Counted from the first letter of the stretch, positions 16,473 to 24,985 are shown. The stretch: DNA of 64,000 nucleotides from Streptomyces monashensis (GCF_001866665.1 NZ_MLYO01000081.1:44885-108884); one strand, 5' to 3'. The notes: generated by a model not told the origin, from the letters alone. Made by a program: numbers and translations.

Positions 16473-17681
16473 ATGCCCATCGCCCTGTTCGTCCTGGGCC
16501 TCACCATCTTCGGCCTCGGCACCACCGAGTTCATGATCGCGGGCCTGCTGCCCGAGCTGGCCGACGCCTTCGATGTGACGGTCCCCCAGGCGGGCCATCT
16601 CATCTCGCTCTTCGCCGTCGGCGTGACCGTCGGCGCCCCGCTGATCACCGTGCTGGCCTCCCGCGTTCCCCGCAAGGCCACCCTGGTCACCCTGCTGACG
16701 ATCTTCCTCGCCGGTGAGCTGGTCGCCGCGACCGCGCAGAGCTACGGCGTGCTCATGGCCGCCCGCCTCATCACCGCCGTCGCACACGGCTCGTTCTTCG
16801 GCATCGGTGCCGTCGTCGCCGCCTCGCTGGTGGAGCCGGCCAAACGCGCCCGGGCCATCGCCATCATGTTCGGCGGCCTGACCATCGCCACCATCGCGGG
16901 CGCCCCGCTCGGCGCGTTCCTCGGCCAGCACTTCGGCTGGCGGGCCCCCTTCTGGGCCGTCTTCGCCATCGGCGTCATCGGCCTCGTCGGCGTCATCGCC
17001 CTGATCCCGCACCAGCCCCGCGAGCAGGGCGCGAGCCTGCGCGGCGAGCTGACTGCCTTCCGCCGCGTCAACGTGTGGCTGGCGCTGGCCACCACTCTCC
17101 TCAGCCAAGCCGCCCTGTACGCCGCGTACACCTACGTCACCCCGCTGCTCACCGACATCACCGGCTTCCGCGAGAGCGCCGTGCCCTTCCTGCTGACCCT
17201 CTTCGGCGTCGGCACGTTCTGCGGCAGCTGGCTCGGCGGCAAGTTCGCCGACCGCAACCTGATGCGCACCCTGTGGGTCGGCATGATCCTGCTCGGCGGA
17301 ATGCTGCTGCTCTTCCAGGTCTCCGCGCACAACAAGGCGGCCATGGTCGTCACCCTCGCAGCCTTCGGTGTCGCCAGCTTCCTCATCAACCCGGGCCTGC
17401 AGACGCGGGTGATGAACGAGGCGGGCGACGCCCCCTCGCTGGCCAGCGCCGGCAACATCTCGGCCTTCAACATCGGCAACGCGGTGGGCCCGTGGACCGC
17501 GGGCCTGGCCATCGCCGGCGGCCACGGCTACCTCTCCCCTGCCTGGGTCGGCGTGGCATTCGCCGCCGCAGCCCTGATCACCGCACTGGCCTCCACCGCC
17601 CGCGACGCCTCCGCCCGCCGCGCCGCCGACGCACCCGCCCCGGCCGAGGCCGTCTCCGCCTCCGCGGCCGCCCAGCGGTGA
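16473..17681 (+). CDS. MFS exporter, DHA1 (chloramphenicol-resistance-like) type
   Basis: This 402-residue integral membrane protein has 12 predicted helices. It starts MPIALFVLGLTIFGLGTTEFMIAGLLPELA, which is characteristic of the DHA1 drug:proton antiporters related to Cmx/CmlR and AraJ. Further motifs are SRVPRKATLVTLLTIFLAGE and GAPLGAFLGQHFGWRAPFW. A GGAGAAG ribosome binding site precedes the ATG. Its place in an inducible, TetR-controlled operon with oxidases suggests export of, or resistance to, the pathway product. Confidence 0.9.
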   Translation: MPIALFVLGLTIFGLGTTEFMIAGLLPELADAFDVTVPQAGHLISLFAVGVTVGAPLITVLASRVPRKATLVTLLTIFLAGELVAATAQSYGVLMAARLITAVAHGSFFGIGAVVAASLVEPAKRARAIAIMFGGLTIATIAGAPLGAFLGQHFGWRAPFWAVFAIGVIGLVGVIALIPHQPREQGASLRGELTAFRRVNVWLALATTLLSQAALYAAYTYVTPLLTDITGFRESAVPFLLTLFGVGTFCGSWLGGKFADRNLMRTLWVGMILLGGMLLLFQVSAHNKAAMVVTLAAFGVASFLINPGLQTRVMNEAGDAPSLASAGNISAFNIGNAVGPWTAGLAIAGGHGYLSPAWVGVAFAAAALITALASTARDASARRAADAPAPAEAVSASAAAQR

Positions 17682-17727
17682 CCCCGTCGCGTCCCTGACA
17701 CCACCCCAGCCGCCGAAGGGAATTCCC

Positions 17728-17913
17728 GTGCCCGTCGTCAACGTCGCCCTCTGGAAGGGCAACACCACCGACCAGCGCCGCCAACTCGTCACCGAGCTGA
17801 CCGACTCCGTCGCTCGCATCGCCAACTGCCCCGAAGAGGCCGTCACCGTCATCGTCACCGAAGTCGAGACGGACCACTGGGGCAAGGGCGGCCGCCTGGC
17901 GAGCGAGCTGTAG
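17728..17913 (+). CDS. 4-oxalocrotonate tautomerase-like small enzyme
   Basis: This 61-residue protein begins MPVVNVALWKGNTTDQRRQL, so the processed N terminus would be Pro1, the catalytic base of the 4-OT superfamily. The length is standard for the short, hexameric members. It should catalyse a keto-enol type proton shift on an unsaturated or aromatic-derived acid. The GTG start follows a GAAGGGAATT ribosome binding site, 46 bp after the exporter. Confidence 0.85.
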   Translation: MPVVNVALWKGNTTDQRRQLVTELTDSVARIANCPEEAVTVIVTEVETDHWGKGGRLASEL

Positions 17914-17949
17914 GCACACCGGGACCGGCCGATCGAGGAGCAGACGACG

Positions 17950-19518
17950 ATGGAGCAAGGCAGACAAGCAGCGCCGACCGTACAGCCGGGCGACCCCCGC
18001 TATGCGGTGCTCACCAGCGGCATCAACCAGCGCTGGCAGGCCGCCCCCGGCCGGATCCGACTACCTCGCACCACCGCCGAGACCGTCGCGGCGGTCCAGG
18101 ACGCGGTGGACGCGGACGCCCGCCTGTCGGTGCGCAGCGGCGGGCACTGCTTCGAGGACTTCGTCTTCCACCCCGGCGTCGAGGCGCTGCTCGACATGTC
18201 CGCGATGAACACCGTCGTGTACGACGAGGAGCACAGCGCCTTCTCGGTCGGCCCCGGGGCTCGGCTGCTCGATGTCTACGAGGCCCTCTTCCTGGGCTGG
18301 GGCGTGACCGTGCCGGGCGGGGTGTGCGCCACGGTCGGCGCGGGCGGGCATGTGGCGGGCGGCGGCTACGGCCTGCTGTCCCGCTCGCTCGGCCTGGTCG
18401 TCGATCACCTTTACGGCGTCGAGGTCGTCGTCGTGGACGCCGCGGGCCGGGCCCGCGCGGTGGTGGCGACCCGCGAGGACTCCGGGGCGCTCGGCGATCT
18501 GTGGTGGGCGCACACGGGCGGGGGTGGCGGCAGCCTCGGCGTCGTGACGCGCTATTTCTTCCGCAGCCGTACGGCCCGGGGTCCGGCCCCCGTCGACGCG
18601 CTGCCCAAGCCGCCCGCCGAGGTGCTGGTCAGCGCGGTGGCCCTGCCCTGGGACCGGCTGACCCCGAAGGGTTTCGCCGGGCTCCTCGGCGCGTACGGCG
18701 CCTGGCACGAGGAGCACATCGCCCCGGGTTCCCCCGAATCCGCCCTGGGCAGCCTGCTGATGCTCAACCATCGCGCCAACGGCACGGTCGGCATGCTCAC
18801 GCAGGTCGACGCCACCGTGCCCGACGCGCAGAAGCTCCTCGACGGCTATCTCGACCGGATCGCCGACGCCGCGGGCGTGCGGCCGCAGCCTGTCCACAGC
18901 CCGGTCGGCGAGTTCGGCCCGATGCCCGAACTGCTGCGCCCCAAGCGGCTGCCGTGGCTCACCGCCGCCCGCTACATCGGCACCAACACCCCGGTCCTCA
19001 ACGACCCGACACTGCGCGGCAAGCACAAGTCCGCGTACGCGCGCACCGCCCTGACCGAGGAGCAGCTGCACACGGTGCACACGCACCTCACCCGCGTCCG
19101 CCCCGGCGAGCGGCCCAATCCGCAGCTCATGCTCGTGGCCATGTCCTACGGCGGCGAGATCGCCGCCACCGCCCCCGCCGGCACGGCGGTCGCCCAGCGG
19201 GACTCCGCGTACAAGCTGCTCTACCAGGCGTTCTGGACCGACCCCGAGGATGACGCGGCCAATGTGGCACGGGTGCGGGAGCTGTACCGCGACGTGTACG
19301 CGGACACCGGCGGGGTGCCCGTGCCGGGGCCGCGCGCGGACGGCGCGTACATCAACTACCCGGACGCCGACCTGAGCGACCCGGGACACAACGTCTCGGG
19401 CGTCCCGTGGACCACGCTCTACTTCAAGGACAACTACCCACGGCTCCAGAGGGCCAAAGCGCAGTGGGACCCGGGCGACCGGTTCCGGCACGCCCAGTCG
19501 ATCGGACTTCCTTCATGA
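17950..19518 (+). CDS. BBE-type FAD-linked oxidoreductase with bicovalent FAD
   Basis: This 522-residue oxidase of the berberine-bridge-enzyme family has both attachment residues for bicovalent FAD: His66 in VRSGGHCFED and Cys126 in PGGVCATVGAGGHVAGGGYG. The C terminus shows the usual NYPDADL and YFKDNYPRLQRAKAQWDPGDRFRHAQSI. It should oxidise an alcohol, amine or ring carbon using oxygen. Bicovalent FAD often goes with oxidation of difficult or bulky substrates. The end overlaps the next gene by four bases (ATGA). Confidence 0.9.
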   Translation: MEQGRQAAPTVQPGDPRYAVLTSGINQRWQAAPGRIRLPRTTAETVAAVQDAVDADARLSVRSGGHCFEDFVFHPGVEALLDMSAMNTVVYDEEHSAFSVGPGARLLDVYEALFLGWGVTVPGGVCATVGAGGHVAGGGYGLLSRSLGLVVDHLYGVEVVVVDAAGRARAVVATREDSGALGDLWWAHTGGGGGSLGVVTRYFFRSRTARGPAPVDALPKPPAEVLVSAVALPWDRLTPKGFAGLLGAYGAWHEEHIAPGSPESALGSLLMLNHRANGTVGMLTQVDATVPDAQKLLDGYLDRIADAAGVRPQPVHSPVGEFGPMPELLRPKRLPWLTAARYIGTNTPVLNDPTLRGKHKSAYARTALTEEQLHTVHTHLTRVRPGERPNPQLMLVAMSYGGEIAATAPAGTAVAQRDSAYKLLYQAFWTDPEDDAANVARVRELYRDVYADTGGVPVPGPRADGAYINYPDADLSDPGHNVSGVPWTTLYFKDNYPRLQRAKAQWDPGDRFRHAQSIGLPS

Positions 19519-21047
19519 CCCGGCGAATCCCTGTGCTCATCGCGGGCGGCGGCCCCGTCGGAATGCTGCTCGCCGCCGAACTCGGCGTCTGGGGCGTCGA
19601 CGCCGTCGTCGTCGAGCCCCACCCGCACATCCAGGACACGCCCCGCGCGGGCACCCTGCACGCGCGCAGCGTCCAGTCGCTGCTGCGCCGCGGCTATCTG
19701 CGGCTGCGCGAACGCGGCAGCCTGGACAGGGAGCAGGAGACGTCGTTCCACTTCGGCGGTGAGCCGATCCTGCGGATCGCCACGCCGACTGCCGAGGGCC
19801 CGCCCCTTCACGGGCAGCCGCAGGCCGCCCTGGAGCAGGCCTTCGAGACGCGCGCCCGGGAACTGGGCGCCGAGATCCGGCGTGGCCATCGCTTCACCGG
19901 CCTGCGGCAGGGCCCGGACGGGGTGACGGCGACCATCGAAGGGCCCGAGGGTCCCTACGAGCTGACCGCCGCCTATCTGGTGGGCTGCGACGGCGCGCGC
20001 AGCGATGTGCGGCGTGCTGCAGGCTTCGCGTGTACGACCCACGAGGCGACGTTCGCCGCGATCGTGGGCCTGGTGCGGCTGCGCGACCCGTACGCTGTGC
20101 CGCCCGGCTGGACGCGTACCTCCGAGGGCTGGCTGCTCGCCAATGTGAACCCCCTCGGCCACAGCCGCATCATCACGCACGACTTCCGGCTGCCGCTGCC
20201 CGAGCGCGGCTCCACCGCCACGCTGGAGCAGCTCCAGAGCACCCTCTCGCGCATCCTTGGCCGGCCCGCCGTCCTTGACGACCCGGCCTATCTGGACCGC
20301 TTCAGCGACTTCACGCGCGTCGCCGACCGCTACCGCACCGGCCGGGTGCTGCTGGCGGGCGACGCCGCGCATGTGCACGCCCCACTCGGCGGCCAGGGCC
20401 TCAACACCGGTCTCCAGGACGCCTACAACCTCGGCTGGAAGCTGGCCCTGGTCGCCCGCGGGAACGCGGACGCGCGTCTGCTGGACACATACGACGCCGA
20501 GCGCAGGCCCGTGGCCGAGGCCGTCGTCGCCAACACCCGGGTCCAGGCGGCTGTGATGCGGCCGGGGCCCGAGAACGACCATCTGCGCGAGTTCACCGCC
20601 CGCGTGTTCCGGCACGCGGGCGTCAACCGCGAGGCCGCCGACGTCATCAGCGGCCAGGGTGTCTCGTACACACCCGCAGGCGCGGCGGACCGGACGGTGG
20701 GGCGGTTCCTGCCGAATCTGGCGCTGCGCACGCCCGAGGGCGTGCGGACGGTGGCCGAACTTCTCACGCCGGGGCGTCCTCTGGTCCTGCTGCGGTCCGA
20801 AGTCGCCGACGCGCTGGAGCCGGTGGCGGCCCGCTGGGGCGAGCGGGTGTCGACGCTACGCGTCGACCCCGAGCCCGACTCGGCCGAGCTGCGTCTGGGC
20901 ATGGGCGCGCCGGTGCCCTGGAATGTCCTCGTGTGCCGCCCCGACGGCTATATCGCCTGGCGGGGGGCCGGGACGGCCGAGAAGCAGGGGCTCCAGGAGG
21001 CGCTGGAGGAGTGGTTCGGGGCCGTCGGCGACCGCGTCGAGGTCTGA
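19515..21047 (+). CDS. FAD-dependent aromatic hydroxylase (PheA/TfdB, Rox-like)
   Basis: This 510-residue group A flavoprotein monooxygenase has the Rossmann GGGPVG near residue 10, a DG motif in VGCDGARSDVRRAAG, and the FAD ribityl-binding GDAAHVHAPLGGQGLNTGLQDAYNLGWKLA. The C-terminal thioredoxin-like domain ends VPWNVLVCRPDGYIAWRGAG. It should hydroxylate an aromatic or related ring with NAD(P)H and oxygen. Its start is coupled to the BBE gene. A homologue with very similar motifs is encoded at 36681-38192. Confidence 0.92.
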   Translation: MTRRIPVLIAGGGPVGMLLAAELGVWGVDAVVVEPHPHIQDTPRAGTLHARSVQSLLRRGYLRLRERGSLDREQETSFHFGGEPILRIATPTAEGPPLHGQPQAALEQAFETRARELGAEIRRGHRFTGLRQGPDGVTATIEGPEGPYELTAAYLVGCDGARSDVRRAAGFACTTHEATFAAIVGLVRLRDPYAVPPGWTRTSEGWLLANVNPLGHSRIITHDFRLPLPERGSTATLEQLQSTLSRILGRPAVLDDPAYLDRFSDFTRVADRYRTGRVLLAGDAAHVHAPLGGQGLNTGLQDAYNLGWKLALVARGNADARLLDTYDAERRPVAEAVVANTRVQAAVMRPGPENDHLREFTARVFRHAGVNREAADVISGQGVSYTPAGAADRTVGRFLPNLALRTPEGVRTVAELLTPGRPLVLLRSEVADALEPVAARWGERVSTLRVDPEPDSAELRLGMGAPVPWNVLVCRPDGYIAWRGAGTAEKQGLQEALEEWFGAVGDRVEV

Positions 21048-21066
21048 ACAGGCCTGAGGACACGGG

Positions 21067-21103
21067 TTCGCCGTTGCGGCACACGCAGTGCCGCAACGGC
21101 GAA
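21067..21103. terminator. Bidirectional terminator between hydroxylase and marR
   Basis: A perfect 16-bp stem (21067-21082 with 21088-21103) with a 5-base loop lies between two convergent genes. Outer bases (GGCCTGAG and CTCAGGCC around 21056 and 21114) extend the pairing. It should end transcription from both sides. Confidence 0.85.
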
Positions 21104-21113
21104 CGGTCATGTC

Positions 21114-21641
21114 TCAGGCCCTGCGCCCCATTCTGGCCTGGGACGCCTGGATACCCCGCTCCAGGTCGCCGAGCAGGTCGTCCAGGACGCGCAGCCGCTG
21201 GTTCGGTACGTACTGGAGGGCGGCGCGCTGGACGCGCGCGGTCTCGGCCGCGAGGCGGTCGGCCATGGCCCGGCCCTCCTCGGTGAGCAGGACGCGCAGG
21301 GCTCGCCGGTCCCGCGGCTCCTGGCAGCGCACCACGAGCCCGGCCCGCTCAAGGCGGTCGATGCGCGCGGTGATGCCGCCGGAGGTGAGGTTCACCCCGC
21401 GGGCCAGTCTGCTGGGCGACATGCCCTCGCCCTCGGCGCACCGGCGCAGCAAGGCGAGCACGTCCACGTCGCAGCTGCGCAGTCCGTATTGTGCACACAG
21501 GCTGATCAGCACTTCCTGGTGGGCTTGCGTGATGGACATCAGCCGTCCGAAGATCCCGCCGGGCCCGGCGGTCTGCACGGCCGGGGATGCGGTGGTGGAG
21601 AGGATCCGGTGCTGCCCCGAGCGGTCTACCGGTGTGTTCAT
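21114..21641 (-). CDS. MarR-family transcriptional regulator
   Basis: This 175-residue protein has the MarR winged helix: CDVDVLALLRRCAEGEGMSPSRLARGVNLTSGGITARIDRLERAGLVVR, then the wing EPRDRRALRVLLTEEGRAMADR. It closes the plus arm of the enzyme locus and probably regulates part of it. A 13-mer, GGTCTACCGGTGT, occurs as a direct repeat at 21623-21635 (in its own first codons) and 21669-21681, which could be autoregulatory sites. Confidence 0.88.
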   Translation of the reverse strand: MNTPVDRSGQHRILSTTASPAVQTAGPGGIFGRLMSITQAHQEVLISLCAQYGLRSCDVDVLALLRRCAEGEGMSPSRLARGVNLTSGGITARIDRLERAGLVVRCQEPRDRRALRVLLTEEGRAMADRLAAETARVQRAALQYVPNQRLRVLDDLLGDLERGIQASQARMGRRA

Positions 21642-21671
21642 GAGTGTTTCCGTCAGTCCTCTGCTGGTGGT

Positions 21672-21935
21672 CTACCGGTGTCCGGGACGGCGGTGAGCGG
21701 CCTGGCCGGCATGGTGCGCATGGACGGCCATGATGCGCTCAGCGACGGCTGAGCGATGTTTCCTGGTCAATCGTGGACGGTGCTCGATGTTCGCTCGGAC
21801 GGCATGGACGAAGTCGCCCCGCCCCATACCGTCGGAGAACCTCGTCTCGATATCTGACTCGGCCGACGCGCGGATGTGCGCGGTATCCTCCTCCGCGCTG
21901 CGCGGTGAATCGGCGGTGCTGGTCGAAGCCGTCAC
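21672..21935 (-). CDS. Small hypothetical protein
   Basis: An 87-residue reading frame starting at GTG 21935 with a GGGGG stretch upstream. The product is Ala/Arg/His-rich, with an acidic middle (SAEEDTAHIRASAESDIETRF) and a basic C terminus. I do not recognise it. Its composition is plausible for a protein, but it lies in a rearranged region, so it may be a relic. Confidence 0.3.
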   Translation of the reverse strand: MTASTSTADSPRSAEEDTAHIRASAESDIETRFSDGMGRGDFVHAVRANIEHRPRLTRKHRSAVAERIMAVHAHHAGQAAHRRPGHR

Positions 21936-21960
21936 TGAAAACCCCCGTTTCGTATTTCAC

Positions 21961-22284
21961 TCACTCATGCAATGCAAGCGGGACCCGTCTTCCGTCATGA
22001 CGACGGGACTGATCACTTGGCACCTTACGAAGGGCGCCAAGGGCGGAATCCGACGTGATGTCGACCGGCGGCAGGTGGACACCGGCGCACTCGTCCTCCG
22101 CTGCGGCCGCACGATCCCGCGTCGTCGCCCTCATCCGGTCTGCCGAGCCCACCGCCAAAGGCACCCCGTCCAGCGTGTCCTGGGTGATGAGAAGACTCCG
22201 CCTGTCGCCGACGAGGTCGCGCCCGTGCGCGGAGAGATGGCGGAGGCGGTCGGCGACAGGGTCCGACGGGGCGGGTCCGGCCAT
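21961..22284 (-). CDS. Hypothetical reading frame beside the inverted duplication
   Basis: A 107-residue frame starting at ATG 22284, directly where the left arm of the inverted duplication ends. It includes VADRLRHLSAHGRDLVGDRR and VPLAVGSADRMRATTRDRAAA, with a balanced composition, but no motif that I recognise. It may be the surviving part of a gene cut by the rearrangement. No function is proposed. Confidence 0.3.
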   Translation of the reverse strand: MAGPAPSDPVADRLRHLSAHGRDLVGDRRSLLITQDTLDGVPLAVGSADRMRATTRDRAAAAEDECAGVHLPPVDITSDSALGALRKVPSDQSRRHDGRRVPLALHE

Positions 22285-22288
22285 GACG

Positions 22289-22523
22289 GACAGTCGAAGA
22301 CCGTCTCGACGAACGGTCGGAGCCGCGGGACTCGGGGGAGGCGGGGTTCCCTGCCGTCGACGAACGGTCCTGGCGCCGACTCGTAGAGCAGTGTCATCGA
22401 AACTCGTCCCTCCCACACGGCACTTGGCCGTAGCCCCCGATGTGTGCGGATGGCCTCGCCGCCGACGGCGGGGGACTCACCAGCGACGAGTCCGAGCCAA
22501 GCATAAATAGCGCTATTTATGTC
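22289..22523 (-). repeat. Left arm of an inverted duplication (promoter plus first codons of the IS701-like gene)
   Basis: Read on the minus strand, this segment is nearly the same as 22911-23146 on the plus strand. It carries the same palindromic operator, the same spacer (with a few changes) and the same ATG (22397) and first 36 codons, MTLLYESAPGPFVDGREPRL and onward, up to VFDC, after which similarity stops. The arms are about 390 bp apart. This is a truncated duplicate of a gene 5' end together with its control region. Confidence 0.8.
22502..22521. promoter_or_regulatory. Perfect 20-bp palindrome, probable receptor operator, copy 1
   Basis: CATAAATAGCGCTATTTATG, a perfect dyad and strikingly AT-rich for this genome, stands 105 bases upstream of the truncated duplicate ATG at 22397. 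The identical 20-mer is at 22913-22932, and a 17/20 variant overlaps the start of the ScbR-like gene at 27430-27449. Confidence 0.75.
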
Positions 22524-22524
22524 T

Positions 22525-22910
22525 GACTCGAGTGGGGGGCGTGATGCGACTTCGCCAAGTCCGTCGGTGCGAATCACGTCAAACGCCGCAAGTGTGCGAA
22601 TCCGACCCCATGGCGCCTCACAGGCCTGGCGAAGGTGTCATCAGGCCGACGCGGGCGGGGAGATGGCCGGGGACAGCCCGGACCTCGTCCGTCGACCGTC
22701 CCGCGCGTGCCGCGCCGAGTGCCGCGAAGCCGACCAGTCCGCACCGACTCCCGCTCAGATGTCATGGTGTGCCAGCCGGCGGCAGGGACAGCCCGCTCCA
22801 CGGCGCCCACGGCGTCAGCGGCCCGGCCGCAGCCTGCCATGTGCGGCCTTTGGGCTGAATCACACCGCTGGACTTGGCTAAGTCGCGCCACATCTCCCCT
22901 CACGTAGACA
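22525..22910. other. Spacer between the inverted duplication arms, no gene seen
   Basis: About 390 bases between the two arms. I see no frame with convincing composition, start and ribosome binding site, and no RNA gene. It presumably holds the divergent promoter surroundings or leftover DNA from the rearrangement. Confidence 0.5.
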
Positions 22911-23146
22911 CACATAAATAGCGCTATTTATGCTGTGCGAGACCTCGCTGCCGGTGAATCCCCCGTCTCGGCGGCGAGGTCATCCGCGCGCACATCGGGG
23001 GCCATGGCCAAGTGCCGTGTGGGAGGCACGAGTTTCGATGACACTGCTCTACGAGTCGGCGCCAGGACCGTTCGTCGACGGCAGGGAACCCCGCCTCCCC
23101 CGAGTCCCGCGGCTCCGACCGTTCGTCGAGACGGTCTTCGACTGTC
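22911..23146 (+). repeat. Right arm of the inverted duplication
   Basis: The intact arm contains the palindrome at 22913-22932, about 105 bases of leader and the first 36 codons of the IS701-like gene (23038 onward). It mirrors 22289-22523 with only scattered differences, so the duplication is fairly recent or is kept similar by gene conversion. Confidence 0.8.
22913..22932. promoter_or_regulatory. Perfect 20-bp palindrome, probable receptor operator, copy 2
   Basis: This is the second exact copy of CATAAATAGCGCTATTTATG, 106 bases upstream of the ATG of the IS701-like gene at 23038. It is a good candidate site for the butyrolactone-type receptor encoded at 26779-27432, whose own start overlaps a variant of the same dyad. 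Confidence 0.75.
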
Positions 23147-24168
23147 TGCCACGGGCGGACCAGCGCAAGTGGGCCCAGCTGTACATCAAGGCGCTGCTGC
23201 AGACACCGGGAAAGAAGTCGGTGCGGCGGCTGGCGGAATCCGTCAGCGCATCCCCCACGGCCTCGCAGGCCATGCACCAATTCGTGAACGCCAGCCCGTG
23301 GGAGTGGCTGACAGTGCGTCAGCACCTACTGCGCTGGGCGCAGCGGACCAGCCCGACAACGGCCTGGACGCTGGCCCCCGCCTTCATCCCCAAGCGCGGC
23401 GAGCACTCCGCCGGAGTCCACCGAAGGTTCAACCCCGTGCTGCGTCGGGTGTCGAACTGCCAGCTCGGCATGGTCATGCTGGCCACGGGCGAGCACGGCC
23501 CGCTGCCGGTCGACTGGAACCTGTACATCCCCGAGGGGTGGGCGACGGACTCCCCGCTGCGGTCCAAGGTGCGGGTCCCGGACGAGGTCTGTGGGCCCCT
23601 GTGGTCGCAGGCCGCCGAACTCCTGCGACGCGTCACCCGGTGGTCTCCTGACCGGCACACCCCCCTCACGGCCGACCTGTCCTGGCTGCCGGACCGCGAA
23701 TCCTTCCTCGCCCATCTGGCGCGGGGCGAACAGCCCTTCGTGGTCGAAGTCCCCGACACTGTGCATGTCCAGCGTGTGACATCCACGTCGGCCAACTCAC
23801 CGGCCCTCACCCTCCGGCAGCTGCTCACGGACCGTAGGACCGCAGACGAAGGAGAGCGGCAGCACGTGCTCGGCCTTCCGGTGACCCTGCCCGGTCCCGC
23901 GACGGAACGCGTCCGGCTGCGGCTGCTGGCTCAGGGAAGGCTGAACGGCTCGGCACGGACGTGGCTGACGAATCTGGTCGACCGGCCGCTGCCCGATCTG
24001 CTGCCGCTCATGCGACAGCCGCGGCTTGCGGCGAACGTCGTCGACACTCTGAGTGCCGACTTCGGGCTGCAGGACTTCGAAGGCCGATCGTTCCCCGGCT
24101 GGCATCGCCACACCACCCTGGTGTCCGCCGCCTTCACCTACGCCCAGGTCCGCGTCGGCCACTCCTGA
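23038..24168 (+). CDS. IS701-like DDE transposase homologue lacking the first catalytic Asp
   Basis: This 376-residue protein follows the IS701 DDE family: FIPKRGEHSAGVHRRFNPVLRRVSNCQLGMVML, GPLPVDWNLYIPEGW, and a C-terminal LPLMRQPRLAANVVDTLSADFGLQDFEGRSFPGWHRHTTLVSAAFTYAQ. In active members the stretch before FPKKG reads IDDTG with a catalytic Asp; here it reads TLAPAFIPKRG, so the first acidic residue is gone. No terminal inverted repeats flank the gene. It sits behind a palindromic operator. It is either a decayed transposase or a domesticated DNA-binding protein under signal control. Confidence 0.75.
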   Translation: MTLLYESAPGPFVDGREPRLPRVPRLRPFVETVFDCLPRADQRKWAQLYIKALLQTPGKKSVRRLAESVSASPTASQAMHQFVNASPWEWLTVRQHLLRWAQRTSPTTAWTLAPAFIPKRGEHSAGVHRRFNPVLRRVSNCQLGMVMLATGEHGPLPVDWNLYIPEGWATDSPLRSKVRVPDEVCGPLWSQAAELLRRVTRWSPDRHTPLTADLSWLPDRESFLAHLARGEQPFVVEVPDTVHVQRVTSTSANSPALTLRQLLTDRRTADEGERQHVLGLPVTLPGPATERVRLRLLAQGRLNGSARTWLTNLVDRPLPDLLPLMRQPRLAANVVDTLSADFGLQDFEGRSFPGWHRHTTLVSAAFTYAQVRVGHS

Positions 24169-24244
24169 CAGGTCGGACTCGACGGCGACGGCGCCCGGCC
24201 GGCCGACGCCCGTATGCTCAGCAGCGCCCGCCGGTCCGACGTAC

Positions 24245-24826
24245 TCAGCGCATGCCCGCGGCCAGGCCGCCCAGTACAGCGCGCCAGATCTCGGCGAAGT
24301 CGGGAGCCGTCGAGACGTCACCGACTCCGGCGTTCCTGGCTTCTCTTGTGGCCCCCTCCACCGCGTGCGTGATGAGACACACGGCGGTGGTCGGCCGTAC
24401 GTCTTCGGCGAGTTCGCCGATGACGGAGGCCCGCTCCAGCAGCCGCAGCACCTCCGCGTGCCAGGTGCCGGGCCAGTGGGAGTCGCCGTGGCCCTCCTCG
24501 GTCAGGCGCGTGGCAGCCCGGGTGAGTACGTTGTTCCGCAGTGCTGTCGTCGCCTGGAGCAGGAGCGCGGAGAGGTCGTGGAGGGGGCGGTCGGTGTCGG
24601 GACATGCCCTGAGGATGCGTTGCAGTTCGCCGAGGCCTTCGTCCACCACGGCCGACGCCAGTTCCGCTTTGCAGCGGAAGTGGAAGGTGAGTGCCCCCAG
24701 CGTGACGCCTGCTTCGGCGCAGACGGAGTTGAGCACCGTGGCGACATAGCCGTACCGGTCGAAGTGGTGTGCTGCTGCCAGGACGAGGTTCGCTCGGGTT
24801 CTGGCGGCTTTCTCGCTGTTCTTCAT
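24245..24826 (-). CDS. TetR-family regulator, second receptor-like protein of the signalling locus
   Basis: This 193-residue protein has an N-terminal HTH (ARTRANLVLAAAHHFDRYGYVATVLNSVCAEAGVTLGALTFHFRCKAELA) similar to gamma-butyrolactone receptors, in which GVTKGALYFHF is typical. Loci of this kind often hold one true receptor and one pseudo-receptor that binds antibiotics instead of hormone; this could be the pseudo-receptor. The start at ATG 24826 begins MKNSEKAARTRAN. It is the last gene in a minus-strand series after the SDR gene. Confidence 0.85.
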   Translation of the reverse strand: MKNSEKAARTRANLVLAAAHHFDRYGYVATVLNSVCAEAGVTLGALTFHFRCKAELASAVVDEGLGELQRILRACPDTDRPLHDLSALLLQATTALRNNVLTRAATRLTEEGHGDSHWPGTWHAEVLRLLERASVIGELAEDVRPTTAVCLITHAVEGATREARNAGVGDVSTAPDFAEIWRAVLGGLAAGMR

Positions 24827-24985
24827 GACGGGGCCTCGAGGATCACGACGACGGGCCGCGGGCGGCGCGGGCCCGTGGCCTGGCTCGACGGGCGGTACGA
24901 CCCTACGGCGAACGCAGGTCAACGAGCATGAGAACGACGAGGGTTGGGAACGTTCTGGGCAAGTCCACCGGCGGAGCGCGAGCCG

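Noticed and set aside
23038..24168. An intact, mobile IS701 element
   Set aside because: The first catalytic Asp is absent, and no terminal inverted repeats or target duplication were found around the gene.
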